A model generated the notes under the pieces. That model worked only from the letters and a program-made list of their open reading frames with translations, was not told the origin of the DNA and did no database searches. 10,594 bases of DNA from the NCBI GenBank assembly GCA_046732895.1, contig JBKPNZ010000073.1, positions 1-10,594 on the forward strand, read 5' to 3'. A program made the position numbers and the translations under genes. This document shows positions 1 to 5,354 of the stretch, piece by piece; the stretch's first letter is position 1; each line of letters opens with the position of its first letter. This stretch comes from JBKPNZ01 sp046732895 (GTDB lineage: Bacteria; Actinomycetota; Thermoleophilia; Solirubrobacterales; 70-9).

Positions 1-270
1 GCGCGCGCGCAGGGCGCGGCGCGCACCCGGAACCGCCGTCAAGGCGAGGGCGGCCGCGCGGGCGGCCTTCAGCGGATTGCGCCGGTCGAGGCCGCGGAGC
101 TCGAGCAGGTCGATCTCGTAACCGGCCGCCGGCACGAGCCGCGCCTCCGGGCGCTCGCGGGCGCCCAGGAACGAGACCTCGGCGCCCTCAGCCCGTAGCG
201 CGTCGGCGACGGCGAGCGCCGGTACGACGTGTCCGGCGGTCCCTCCCGCCGCTATCACGACCCTTGGCAC
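1..270 (-). CDS. murG: MurG, N-terminal part (lipid II synthase), cut by the window edge
   Basis: UDP-N-acetylglucosamine:undecaprenyl-PP-MurNAc-pentapeptide GlcNAc transferase. It converts lipid I to lipid II on the cytoplasmic face of the membrane. Only the first 90 codons are present and the rest lies left of the window. The sequence shows the MurG/GT28 glycine-rich loop near the N-terminus (GGTAGHVVPALAVADAL, residues 9-25, including His14), followed by an alternating beta/alpha Rossmann pattern (EVSFLGARERPEARLVPAAG, residues 31-50) that fits the family acceptor domain. The GTG start at 270 is chosen because the glycine loop begins eight residues later, as usual for MurG, and a strong Shine-Dalgarno sequence lies 10 nt upstream. 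The gene starts inside the 3' end of ftsW (83-nt overlap) and is the last dcw gene visible here; murC, murB or ftsQ may follow off-window. Confidence 0.93.
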   Translation of the reverse strand, partial: MPRVVIAAGGTAGHVVPALAVADALRAEGAEVSFLGARERPEARLVPAAGYEIDLLELRGLDRRNPLKAARAAALALTAVPGARRALRAR

Positions 271-1543
271 CGCTTGCCGTCCTCCTCCTCTGCGTCGAGC
301 GCCGAGCCGGGGCCGCCCGGCTTCCATCGACGACGCGCAGTCTCCCACTGCGCTTCGGACGCGTGCTCGTTCGGCGCGCCGGCGCCTGCGGCACAGCCTT
401 GATCCCAGCCGTTCCGCCGTTGGCCACGTTGAGCAGCAAGCCGACCGCGGCGAGCATGACCAGCATGCTCGAGTTCCCGTAGCTCACGAAGGGCAGTGGA
501 ACGCCGGTCAGGGGCGCGAGGCCGAGCACGGCGAAGAGATTCACCACGGCCTGGATCATCACCAGCGACGTGAGGCCCGCCGCCAGGAGCGTGCCGTAGC
601 GATCCCGGGCGCGCTGAGCAGTGCGCAGCCCGGCATAGCCGAAGAGGCCGTAGAGGCAAGCGAGCATGGTGATGCCCGCAAGGCCGAGCTCCTCGCCGAT
701 GACCGCGGCGATCATGTCCGTGTGGGCCTCCGGCAGGTAGAAGGCCTTCTGCAGGCTCTCGCCGAGGCCGACTCCGAAGACGCCGCCGGAGCCCAGAGCG
801 ATCTTCGCCTGGATCGCCTGGAAGCCGGCGCCACCGGGGTCCGAGGATGGGTCGAGAAAACCGGTCAGGCGCGCCATCCGGTACGGCTCGATGACGACGG
901 CGCAGAAGACGACGAAGCCGATCACGCCCGCGAGCAGAGCCAGATCCCGCATCCGTGCCCCCGCGGCCGTCAAAAGCGCGGCAGCGGTCAGGCACGCGAC
1001 CATCGCAGTGCCGAGGTCGGGCTCCACCACGACGAGCAGGCAGGCGACCCCGACGGCCATCAGATACGGCGCCATCTCGCGGATGCTGCGAACCATGCGC
1101 GGACGCCGAGTCAGCATGTAGGCGCCGTAGAGGACAAGGGCGACCTTCGCGATCTCCGACGGCTGGACCTGGAAGAGACCGGCACCGATCCAGCGTCGCG
1201 CACCGTTCGCCTCGAGACCGACTCCGGGCATCAGCACGACCACGAGCAGGCCCAGCGCGATGACGAGGATGGCCGGCGTGACCCTGCTCACCAGGCGCAG
1301 TCCGCGCACCGAGAGGACGCGCATGATCACGAGGCCGGCGACGCCGAAGAGCAGTGTGCGCTTCAGGTAGTAGGCGCTGTCACCGCTCTTGCCGAGCAGC
1401 GAGGTGGTTGAGCTCGCGCTGAAGACCATGACCACGCCGAACGCGAGCAGGCACAGCGTCGCGGTCAGCAGCAGCGAGTACTCGACCGACTGGGCACCTG
1501 CCTTGCGACGCGGCCCGATCCCCGTGAGCTTCACGGCCGTCAC
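188..1543 (-). CDS. ftsW: FtsW, SEDS-family septal peptidoglycan polymerase
   Basis: SEDS glycosyltransferase that polymerises lipid II into glycan strands at the septum, working with the class B PBP FtsI. The 451-residue product has about ten hydrophobic segments between residues 22 and 375. Family motifs seen: QVQPSE (125-130), EPDLGTA (174-180), and PEAHTDMIAAVIGEELG (271-287), where Asp276 matches the catalytic Asp of FtsW/RodA. PLPFVSYGNSSM (349-360) is the usual SYGGSS motif with Asn in place of the second Gly. The start is the GTG at 1543, which shares GTGA with the murD stop; a GGAG lies 5 nt upstream. In-frame sequence further upstream is murD read out of frame. After the last helix comes a cytoplasmic Arg-rich tail of about 75 residues (376-451), whose final third overlaps murG. 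FtsW rather than RodA is called from the dcw context. Confidence 0.93.
   Translation of the reverse strand: MTAVKLTGIGPRRKAGAQSVEYSLLLTATLCLLAFGVVMVFSASSTTSLLGKSGDSAYYLKRTLLFGVAGLVIMRVLSVRGLRLVSRVTPAILVIALGLLVVVLMPGVGLEANGARRWIGAGLFQVQPSEIAKVALVLYGAYMLTRRPRMVRSIREMAPYLMAVGVACLLVVVEPDLGTAMVACLTAAALLTAAGARMRDLALLAGVIGFVVFCAVVIEPYRMARLTGFLDPSSDPGGAGFQAIQAKIALGSGGVFGVGLGESLQKAFYLPEAHTDMIAAVIGEELGLAGITMLACLYGLFGYAGLRTAQRARDRYGTLLAAGLTSLVMIQAVVNLFAVLGLAPLTGVPLPFVSYGNSSMLVMLAAVGLLLNVANGGTAGIKAVPQAPARRTSTRPKRSGRLRVVDGSRAAPARRSTQRRRTASGAKGRDSGGRDRRTRRTGARRRRRATG
281..290 (-). promoter_or_regulatory. Strong Shine-Dalgarno sequence for murG inside ftsW
   Basis: On the minus strand this reads GAGGAGGAGG, containing two registers of AGGAGG, with 10 nt between its last G and the murG GTG at 270. 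It lies within the last codons of ftsW. It is the strongest ribosome binding site in the window and fixes the murG start. It implies that murG is initiated independently and does not rely only on coupling to the ftsW stop 83 nt further on. Confidence 0.75.
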
Positions 1544-2895
1544 AGTTGCTCCACGAGCGAGCGGAAGTGCTCGCCGCGCTCCTCGTAATCGCGGTACGCG
1601 TCGAAGCTCGCGCAGGCCGGGGCGAGCAGGACGACGTCGCCTGGCGCCGAGGCGGCCGCGGCCGCGTCCACGGCCTCGGCGAGACCGGCGCAGCGGCGGT
1701 GCTCGACGCCGGCCTCCCACGCCGGCGCGAGGTCGCGCTCGAGCGCCTCGGCCGTCTCCCCGATCAGGTAGCACGCGCTGCAGCGCTCGCCGATCGGCTC
1801 GGCGAGCGTCGCGAAGCTCTCGCCCTTGGAGCTGCCGCCGAGGATGGCGTGGATGCCCCGAGGGAATGACTCAAGCGCCGCGCGCGCGGCAGCGACATTG
1901 GTGGCCTTCGAGTCGTTGACGTAGAGGACCCCGCGGTGCTCGCCGAGGGGCTCGAGGCGATGCGGCACGCCCCGGAAGGTCGTGAGGCCATCGGCTACGT
2001 CGTCACGGGAAATGCCCATGGCGAGCCCAGCGGCGGCGGCCGCCATCGCATTCTCGGCGTTATGGGGGCCGAGCAGGGACAGGTCGCGCGTCGTCAGCAG
2101 GGCGTCGTCGCCGGCCAGGATCTCCTCGCCGGAGAGCGTGAGCTCACAGTCCTGCCCCGGCTCGCGGCAGAAGGCGACGCGCCGCGCGCAGCCGCCCAGG
2201 TCGACCTGCCGTAGCGCGGGGTCGGAGCCGTTGAAGACGGCGACGTCGTCGTTGCCCTGGTTCGCGAACAGGCGCAGCTTCGCGCCAAGGTAGGAGTCGA
2301 AGTCGCCGTGACGGTCGAGATGATCGGGAGTGGCATTCAGGATCACCCCGCACTCGGGAGCGAAAGCGTCGGCGTCCTCGAGCTGGAAGCTCGAGCACTC
2401 ACAGACGACGTCGATGTCCTCGGCGAGCTCGCCCGTGAGCGACGCGAGCGGCGTACCGACGTTGCCGGCAACGGCGACGGGCCGGCCCGACGTGCGCCAC
2501 AGGTGTCCGAGGAGCTCGGCGACGGTCGTCTTGCCGTTCGTCCCAGTCACGCCGATGAACCGGTTCGGCATGAGGCGCCACGCCAGCTCGAGCTCGCCGA
2601 TGACGGTCTTGCCCCGTTCGTGGGCTGCGGCGATCGCCGGTGCCTCGCGCGGAACGCCAGGGCTCTTGACCACGCAGCGCGCACGCTCGACCAGCTCGAT
2701 CCCTTGACCATCCAGGCTCACTTCGACGCCGGCCTCCCGGAGCCTTCCGGCGCCGTCGGGGCTGCCGGAATCCACCCCGATCACCTCTGCCCCGCGCCCT
2801 GCCAGCAGCCTGGCGGCCGCCTGGCCCGACCGGGCCAGGCCGACCACCAGATACGGCCCCTCGGGCAGGGGCGGACGCGGCTTCTCCGAGCGCAT
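1540..2895 (-). CDS. murD: MurD, UDP-MurNAc-L-alanine:D-glutamate ligase
   Basis: Cytoplasmic ATP-dependent ligase adding D-Glu to UDP-MurNAc-L-Ala. It has 451 residues, normal for MurD. An N-terminal Rossmann-like domain (LVVGLARSGQAAARLL, 16-31) is followed by the Mur ligase P-loop GVTGTNGKTT (115-124). The central-domain stretch NATPDHLDRHG (187-197) precedes Lys206, the equivalent of the carbamylated lysine. GPHNAENAMAA (276-286) follows. The C-terminal domain carries NDSKATN (327-333), ILGGSSKG (351-358) and LLAPACASFD (423-432), all characteristic of MurD. The ATG at 2895 places the Rossmann motif about 15 residues in, as expected, but its Shine-Dalgarno is weak. In-frame alternatives are GTG at 2955 and ATG at 2985, and the frame stays open further upstream only as antisense to the VOC gene. 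Its stop overlaps the ftsW start (GTGA). It is divergent from the VOC gene, so it probably begins a new transcript. Confidence 0.93.
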   Translation of the reverse strand: MRSEKPRPPLPEGPYLVVGLARSGQAAARLLAGRGAEVIGVDSGSPDGAGRLREAGVEVSLDGQGIELVERARCVVKSPGVPREAPAIAAAHERGKTVIGELELAWRLMPNRFIGVTGTNGKTTVAELLGHLWRTSGRPVAVAGNVGTPLASLTGELAEDIDVVCECSSFQLEDADAFAPECGVILNATPDHLDRHGDFDSYLGAKLRLFANQGNDDVAVFNGSDPALRQVDLGGCARRVAFCREPGQDCELTLSGEEILAGDDALLTTRDLSLLGPHNAENAMAAAAAGLAMGISRDDVADGLTTFRGVPHRLEPLGEHRGVLYVNDSKATNVAAARAALESFPRGIHAILGGSSKGESFATLAEPIGERCSACYLIGETAEALERDLAPAWEAGVEHRRCAGLAEAVDAAAAASAPGDVVLLAPACASFDAYRDYEERGEHFRSLVEQL

Positions 2896-2985
2896 GAGGC
2901 TAGTTTCGCCCGTCGAGGCGTGGACCCTGCGGCGGGCCCGCCAGCCTCCTCGCACAAAGCCGGTGGCGGAGCGCCCCCTCACCAT

Positions 2986-3030
2986 CGAGTGGCGAGAAAT
3001 GCGGCCATACGCCGACTTTCCCGCCACTCG
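2986..3030. repeat. Long inverted repeat in the murD/VOC intergenic region (operator or leader hairpin candidate)
   Basis: Arms 2986-2999 (CGAGTGGCGAGAAA) and 3017-3030 (TTTCCCGCCACTCG) pair at 13 of 14 positions. The odd position is A/C on plus-strand RNA but a G-U wobble on minus-strand RNA, so the fold is uninterrupted in a murD-direction transcript. Inside, after a 2x2 mismatch, CGGC (3002-3005) pairs with GCCG (3011-3014) around a 5-nt loop. The centre is about 110 nt from the murD ATG and 65 nt from the VOC GTG. As DNA it could be an operator serving both divergent units; as RNA, a leader hairpin of murD. No regulator is identified. Confidence 0.6.
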
Positions 3031-3060
3031 GCGTGGTGGAGGGAGTGAGCGGGCGTTCTC

Positions 3061-3066
3061 TATCGT
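3061..3066 (+). promoter_or_regulatory. Possible -10 hexamer for a leaderless VOC transcript
   Basis: TATCGT fits the TANNNT -10 consensus and ends 6 nt before the GTG at 3073. That spacing would put the transcription start on or next to the start codon, which fits the lack of a clear Shine-Dalgarno sequence there. No recognisable -35 is present 16-19 nt upstream. This is an inference from spacing alone. Confidence 0.3.
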
Positions 3067-3072
3067 GAGAGC

Positions 3073-3537
3073 GTGGCGTCGAAGCCCCGCATGCTCGGCA
3101 TGAACCACGTCGCCCTTGTGGTCGGCGACCTCGAGGAGGCGCTTTCCTTCTACGGCCGGATCTTCGACTTCACCGTCTCGCGCCTCGACGACTTCCGCGA
3201 CATGGCATTCCTCGACATGGGCGACCAGTTCATCGCGCTCTCCGAGGCCGAGCATGGGCCGCCTGACGAGATCCGCCACTTCGGGCTCGTAGTCGACGAC
3301 AAAGAGGCCGTCCGCGCCGCTCTGGCGGATGCCGACGCGGAGGTGCTGCCGGGTCGCTTTCTTGACTTCCGCGACCCCTGGGGCAATCACATCCAGGTCG
3401 TCGACTACCGCGACGTCCAGTACACGAAATCGCCCGAGATGCTCGACGCCATGGGCCTCGGTGCACTCGAGAAGACGCCCGAGGCGCAGGAAGAGATTCG
3501 CAAGACGCTGGATGCCCTGCGCAGGGATTCGCACTAA
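3073..3537 (+). CDS. VOC (glyoxalase/bleomycin-resistance fold) family protein
   Basis: Small cytoplasmic protein of 154 residues with one vicinal-oxygen-chelate module. The two beta-alpha-beta-beta-beta halves are visible: MNHVALVVGDLEEALSFYGR (10-29) and HFGLVVDDKEAVRAALADA (69-87), with DPWGNHIQVVDY (101-112) closing the fold. His12 and His69 sit at usual metal-ligand positions. The usual C-terminal ligand Glu of a GNxIE motif is Gln108 here. A helical tail of about 40 residues (YTKSPEMLDAMGLGALEKT and onward) follows; I recall similar tails in a common uncharacterised VOC subfamily. The substrate cannot be told from sequence. The start is taken at GTG 3073; ATG codons at 3091 or 3100 would still keep the fold. 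It lies antiparallel inside the dcw cluster, 2 nt before the methyltransferase gene, so the two are probably co-transcribed. Confidence 0.85.
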   Translation: MASKPRMLGMNHVALVVGDLEEALSFYGRIFDFTVSRLDDFRDMAFLDMGDQFIALSEAEHGPPDEIRHFGLVVDDKEAVRAALADADAEVLPGRFLDFRDPWGNHIQVVDYRDVQYTKSPEMLDAMGLGALEKTPEAQEEIRKTLDALRRDSH

Positions 3538-3539
3538 GC

Positions 3540-4319
3540 GTGGACGAGGCGCGCCTGGCGACGTCGTTCGGCGCGGTCGCCCGCGAGTACGCACGTGGCC
3601 GCCCCGGCTATCCAGCCGCCGCGCTCGACTGGCTCAGCGAGGGACTCGAGCTCGGGCCGGACTCGGTCGTCGTCGACCTCGCAGCGGGGACCGGGAAGCT
3701 GACGGAAGCGCTGGTGCCGCGATTCGCTCACGTGATCGCGGTGGAGCCGCTCGAGGGCATGCGGCAGGAGCTTGCCAAGCAGGTGCCCCATGCCGAGGCG
3801 CTCGAGGGAAGCGCCGAGAACATGCAAATCGACGACGGGAGCGTCGATGCCGTCTTCGTCGCCCAGGCCTTCCACTGGTTCGACGGGGACCGGGCACTCG
3901 CCGAGATCGCACGGGTGTTGAAACCCGGTCACGGACTCGCGCTGCTCTGGAACACGACGCCGTGGGAGAACCGTGAGGGCCCCTGGTTCGCTGCCCTCGA
4001 CGACCTCCTGGAGGAGAGTCGAGCGGACCTCAGCACCCTGCGGCGCCACGCCTCGGGCCGCTGGAAGGAGGCATTCGACCGCGACACCCATTTCCGGCAA
4101 CTCGCCCACTCGGTGTTCCCCAATCCCCTCCGATCGACTCGAGCCGACTTCCTTGCCGGCCTGGGCTCACGCAGCTACATCGCCTCGATGGAGGAGACCG
4201 ATCGCGCCGAGGTCCTCGGGGCCATCGAAGGCCTGCTCGACCGTGACGACGCCCCCGTCGAGGGCGACGACGTCGTCACGCCGATGCGAACCGAAGCCTT
4301 CTGGACGCGCCTCGGCTGA
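3540..4319 (+). CDS. Class I SAM-dependent methyltransferase (Methyltransf_11-like)
   Basis: Predicted soluble methyltransferase of 259 residues. Motif I, VVVDLAAGTGKLT (43-55), forms the SAM-binding glycine loop. The acidic residue at the end of beta-2 is Glu69 in HVIAVEPLEGM (64-74). EGSAENMQIDDGSVDAVFVA (89-108) and QAFHWFDGDRAL (109-120) match small-molecule methyltransferases of the SmtA/trans-aconitate methyltransferase-like type, and RVLKPGHGLALLW (125-137) is the post-motif strand. The C-terminal half has no motif I can name, so the substrate is unknown. It is not RsmH/MraW, the methyltransferase normally found in dcw clusters: the fold motifs and position differ. The GTG start lies 2 nt after the VOC stop, with only a weak AGGGA upstream. 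The stop is 1 nt from the convergent mraY stop. Confidence 0.87.
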   Translation: MDEARLATSFGAVAREYARGRPGYPAAALDWLSEGLELGPDSVVVDLAAGTGKLTEALVPRFAHVIAVEPLEGMRQELAKQVPHAEALEGSAENMQIDDGSVDAVFVAQAFHWFDGDRALAEIARVLKPGHGLALLWNTTPWENREGPWFAALDDLLEESRADLSTLRRHASGRWKEAFDRDTHFRQLAHSVFPNPLRSTRADFLAGLGSRSYIASMEETDRAEVLGAIEGLLDRDDAPVEGDDVVTPMRTEAFWTRLG

Positions 4320-4329
4320 CTCAGCCGAG
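4311..4329. terminator. Palindrome holding both convergent stop codons (possible bidirectional terminator)
   Basis: CTCGGCTGA (4311-4319) and TCAGCCGAG (4321-4329) are perfect 9-nt complementary arms around a single C. The TGA stops of the methyltransferase and of mraY form the inner ends of the arms, and both proteins end in Leu-Gly. In RNA this would fold as a 6-8 bp stem. No T-run follows on either side, so a classical intrinsic terminator is not supported. It may still pause or protect the two convergent transcripts. Confidence 0.4.
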
Positions 4330-5337
4330 CGAGTTCTGGAACAGCACGTAACCGATCCCCGCGCACACCACCGCGACGATCCAGAAGCGCAGCATGATCT
4401 TGGTCTCCGACCAGGCGAGCATCTCGAAGTGATGGTGCACAGGGGCCATCAGCAGGACGCGGCGCCGGAACGCCTTGAAGCTGAAGACCTGGATCGCGAC
4501 GGACAACGCCTCGATCACGAAGATGCCGCCGAGGATCACGAGCAGAATCTCCGTCTGGGTCATGACCGCCATCCCGCCGATGGCCGCGCCTAAGCCGAGC
4601 GACCCGGTATCCCCCATGAAGATCGACGCGGGGAAGGCGTTGAACCACAGGAATCCGACCGAGGCGCCCACGAGGCAGGCCGAGAGCAGCGCCAGGCCCT
4701 CCTGCCCCGTTGTGAACGTGATCGCCGTGTAGGCGAGCAGCACGATCGCGCACGAGCCCGCCGCGAGGCCGTCGAGCCCGTCCGTGAGGTTGACGGCATT
4801 CGACGCTCCGGCGATGACCAGGAAGATCAGCAGCAGGTAGAGCACGGGCCCGATGTAGACCTCGCCGCCGAAGATCCGCGAGCGGATCGTCGGATCGAGG
4901 TCGACGACGTGGATCGCGACGTACCACAGACCGACCGCGAGGCCGATCTGCACCATGAGCTTCCAGCGGGCAGCGAGCCCCAGCGAGCGGCGCTTCGAGA
5001 TCTTGATGAAGTCATCCGCGAAGCCGAGCGCGGCGGCACCGACGGCGACCCCGAAGACAGCGAGGCTCTGCGTGTCGCGCTCGGACAGCACCAGGTAGGG
5101 CACGGCGATCGCGAGGAAGAGGATGAGGCCGCCCATCGTGGGTGTTCCGGCCTTCGCGTGATGTCCCTCCGGGCCTTCCTCGCGGATCTGCTGCCCGAAC
5201 TCCTTGACGCGCAGGAACTGGATGAACCTCGGGCCGAGGAAGATCGTGATCAGCATCGCCGCCATGCCCGCGATCAGGATCGCGGCGCGGTCGACGGCGG
5301 CCGAGGCGACCTCGTTGGTCAGGGCGGCGGGATCCAT
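4321..5337 (-). CDS. mraY: MraY, phospho-MurNAc-pentapeptide translocase (lipid I synthase)
   Basis: Integral membrane enzyme transferring phospho-MurNAc-pentapeptide from UDP to undecaprenyl phosphate, giving lipid I. It has 338 residues with about ten hydrophobic segments, slightly shorter than the E. coli protein. All family signatures are visible: HAKAGTPTMGG (60-70), GFADDFIK (105-112, with the Asp108-Asp109 pair), NAVNLTDGLDGLA (180-192), FPASIFMGDTGSLGLG (235-250, Asp243) and MAPVHHHFE (297-305, the His triad). The ATG at 5337 lies 17 nt after the murF stop and has no clear Shine-Dalgarno sequence. It is the last gene of the upstream dcw segment before the antiparallel VOC/methyltransferase pair. 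Confidence 0.96.
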   Translation of the reverse strand: MDPAALTNEVASAAVDRAAILIAGMAAMLITIFLGPRFIQFLRVKEFGQQIREEGPEGHHAKAGTPTMGGLILFLAIAVPYLVLSERDTQSLAVFGVAVGAAALGFADDFIKISKRRSLGLAARWKLMVQIGLAVGLWYVAIHVVDLDPTIRSRIFGGEVYIGPVLYLLLIFLVIAGASNAVNLTDGLDGLAAGSCAIVLLAYTAITFTTGQEGLALLSACLVGASVGFLWFNAFPASIFMGDTGSLGLGAAIGGMAVMTQTEILLVILGGIFVIEALSVAIQVFSFKAFRRRVLLMAPVHHHFEMLAWSETKIMLRFWIVAVVCAGIGYVLFQNSLG

Positions 5338-5354
5338 TCGAGCCGGGTCGGAGC

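Larger units (their letters stand above)
2896..3072. promoter_or_regulatory. Divergent intergenic region between murD and the VOC gene
   Basis: 177 nt without a convincing gene. It must hold the plus-strand promoter for the VOC/methyltransferase pair and probably the minus-strand promoter for murD-ftsW-murG, because the gene upstream of murD runs the opposite way. I see no good TTGACA-type -35 on either strand. A long inverted repeat sits in the middle (2986-3030). A 12-nt perfect palindrome, GGCGGGCCCGCC, is at 2931-2942, but such words are common at this GC content. A TATCGT hexamer lies just before the VOC start. Confidence 0.6.

Noticed and set aside
1..40. GC-alternating stretch at the left edge as a possible repeat or Z-DNA tract
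   Set aside because: It is explained by Arg/Ala codons of murG (ending PGARRALRAR); short low-complexity coding sequence.
722..1411. 229-codon plus-strand open frame opposite ftsW
   Set aside because: The mirror of a membrane-protein gene gives a His/Asp/Arg-rich product with no domain; a shadow frame.
1544..1774. Upstream extension of the ftsW frame by 77 codons
   Set aside because: It lies entirely inside murD in another frame and is Arg-rich. The GTG at 1543 with GGAG and a GTGA overlap is the natural start.
2931..2942. 12-nt perfect palindrome GGCGGGCCCGCC upstream of murD
   Set aside because: Pure G/C palindromes of this size are common at this composition; kept only as part of the intergenic description.
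2308..3048. 246-codon plus-strand open frame opposite murD
   Set aside because: Antisense to the conserved MurD P-loop region, with low-complexity charged composition and no motif.
2896..3594. Upstream extension of the murD frame, which would give a 684-residue protein
   Set aside because: The extra 233 codons run antisense through the VOC gene and resemble no Mur ligase domain. MurD is already full length from 2895.
3534..4109. 191-codon minus-strand open frame opposite the methyltransferase
   Set aside because: The plus strand here has a full SAM-binding motif set; the minus frame shows none.
3073..4319. Mobile element or genomic island carrying the VOC/methyltransferase pair
   Set aside because: No transposase, integrase, terminal repeats, tRNA or composition shift is visible; the pair is noted only as an antiparallel insertion.
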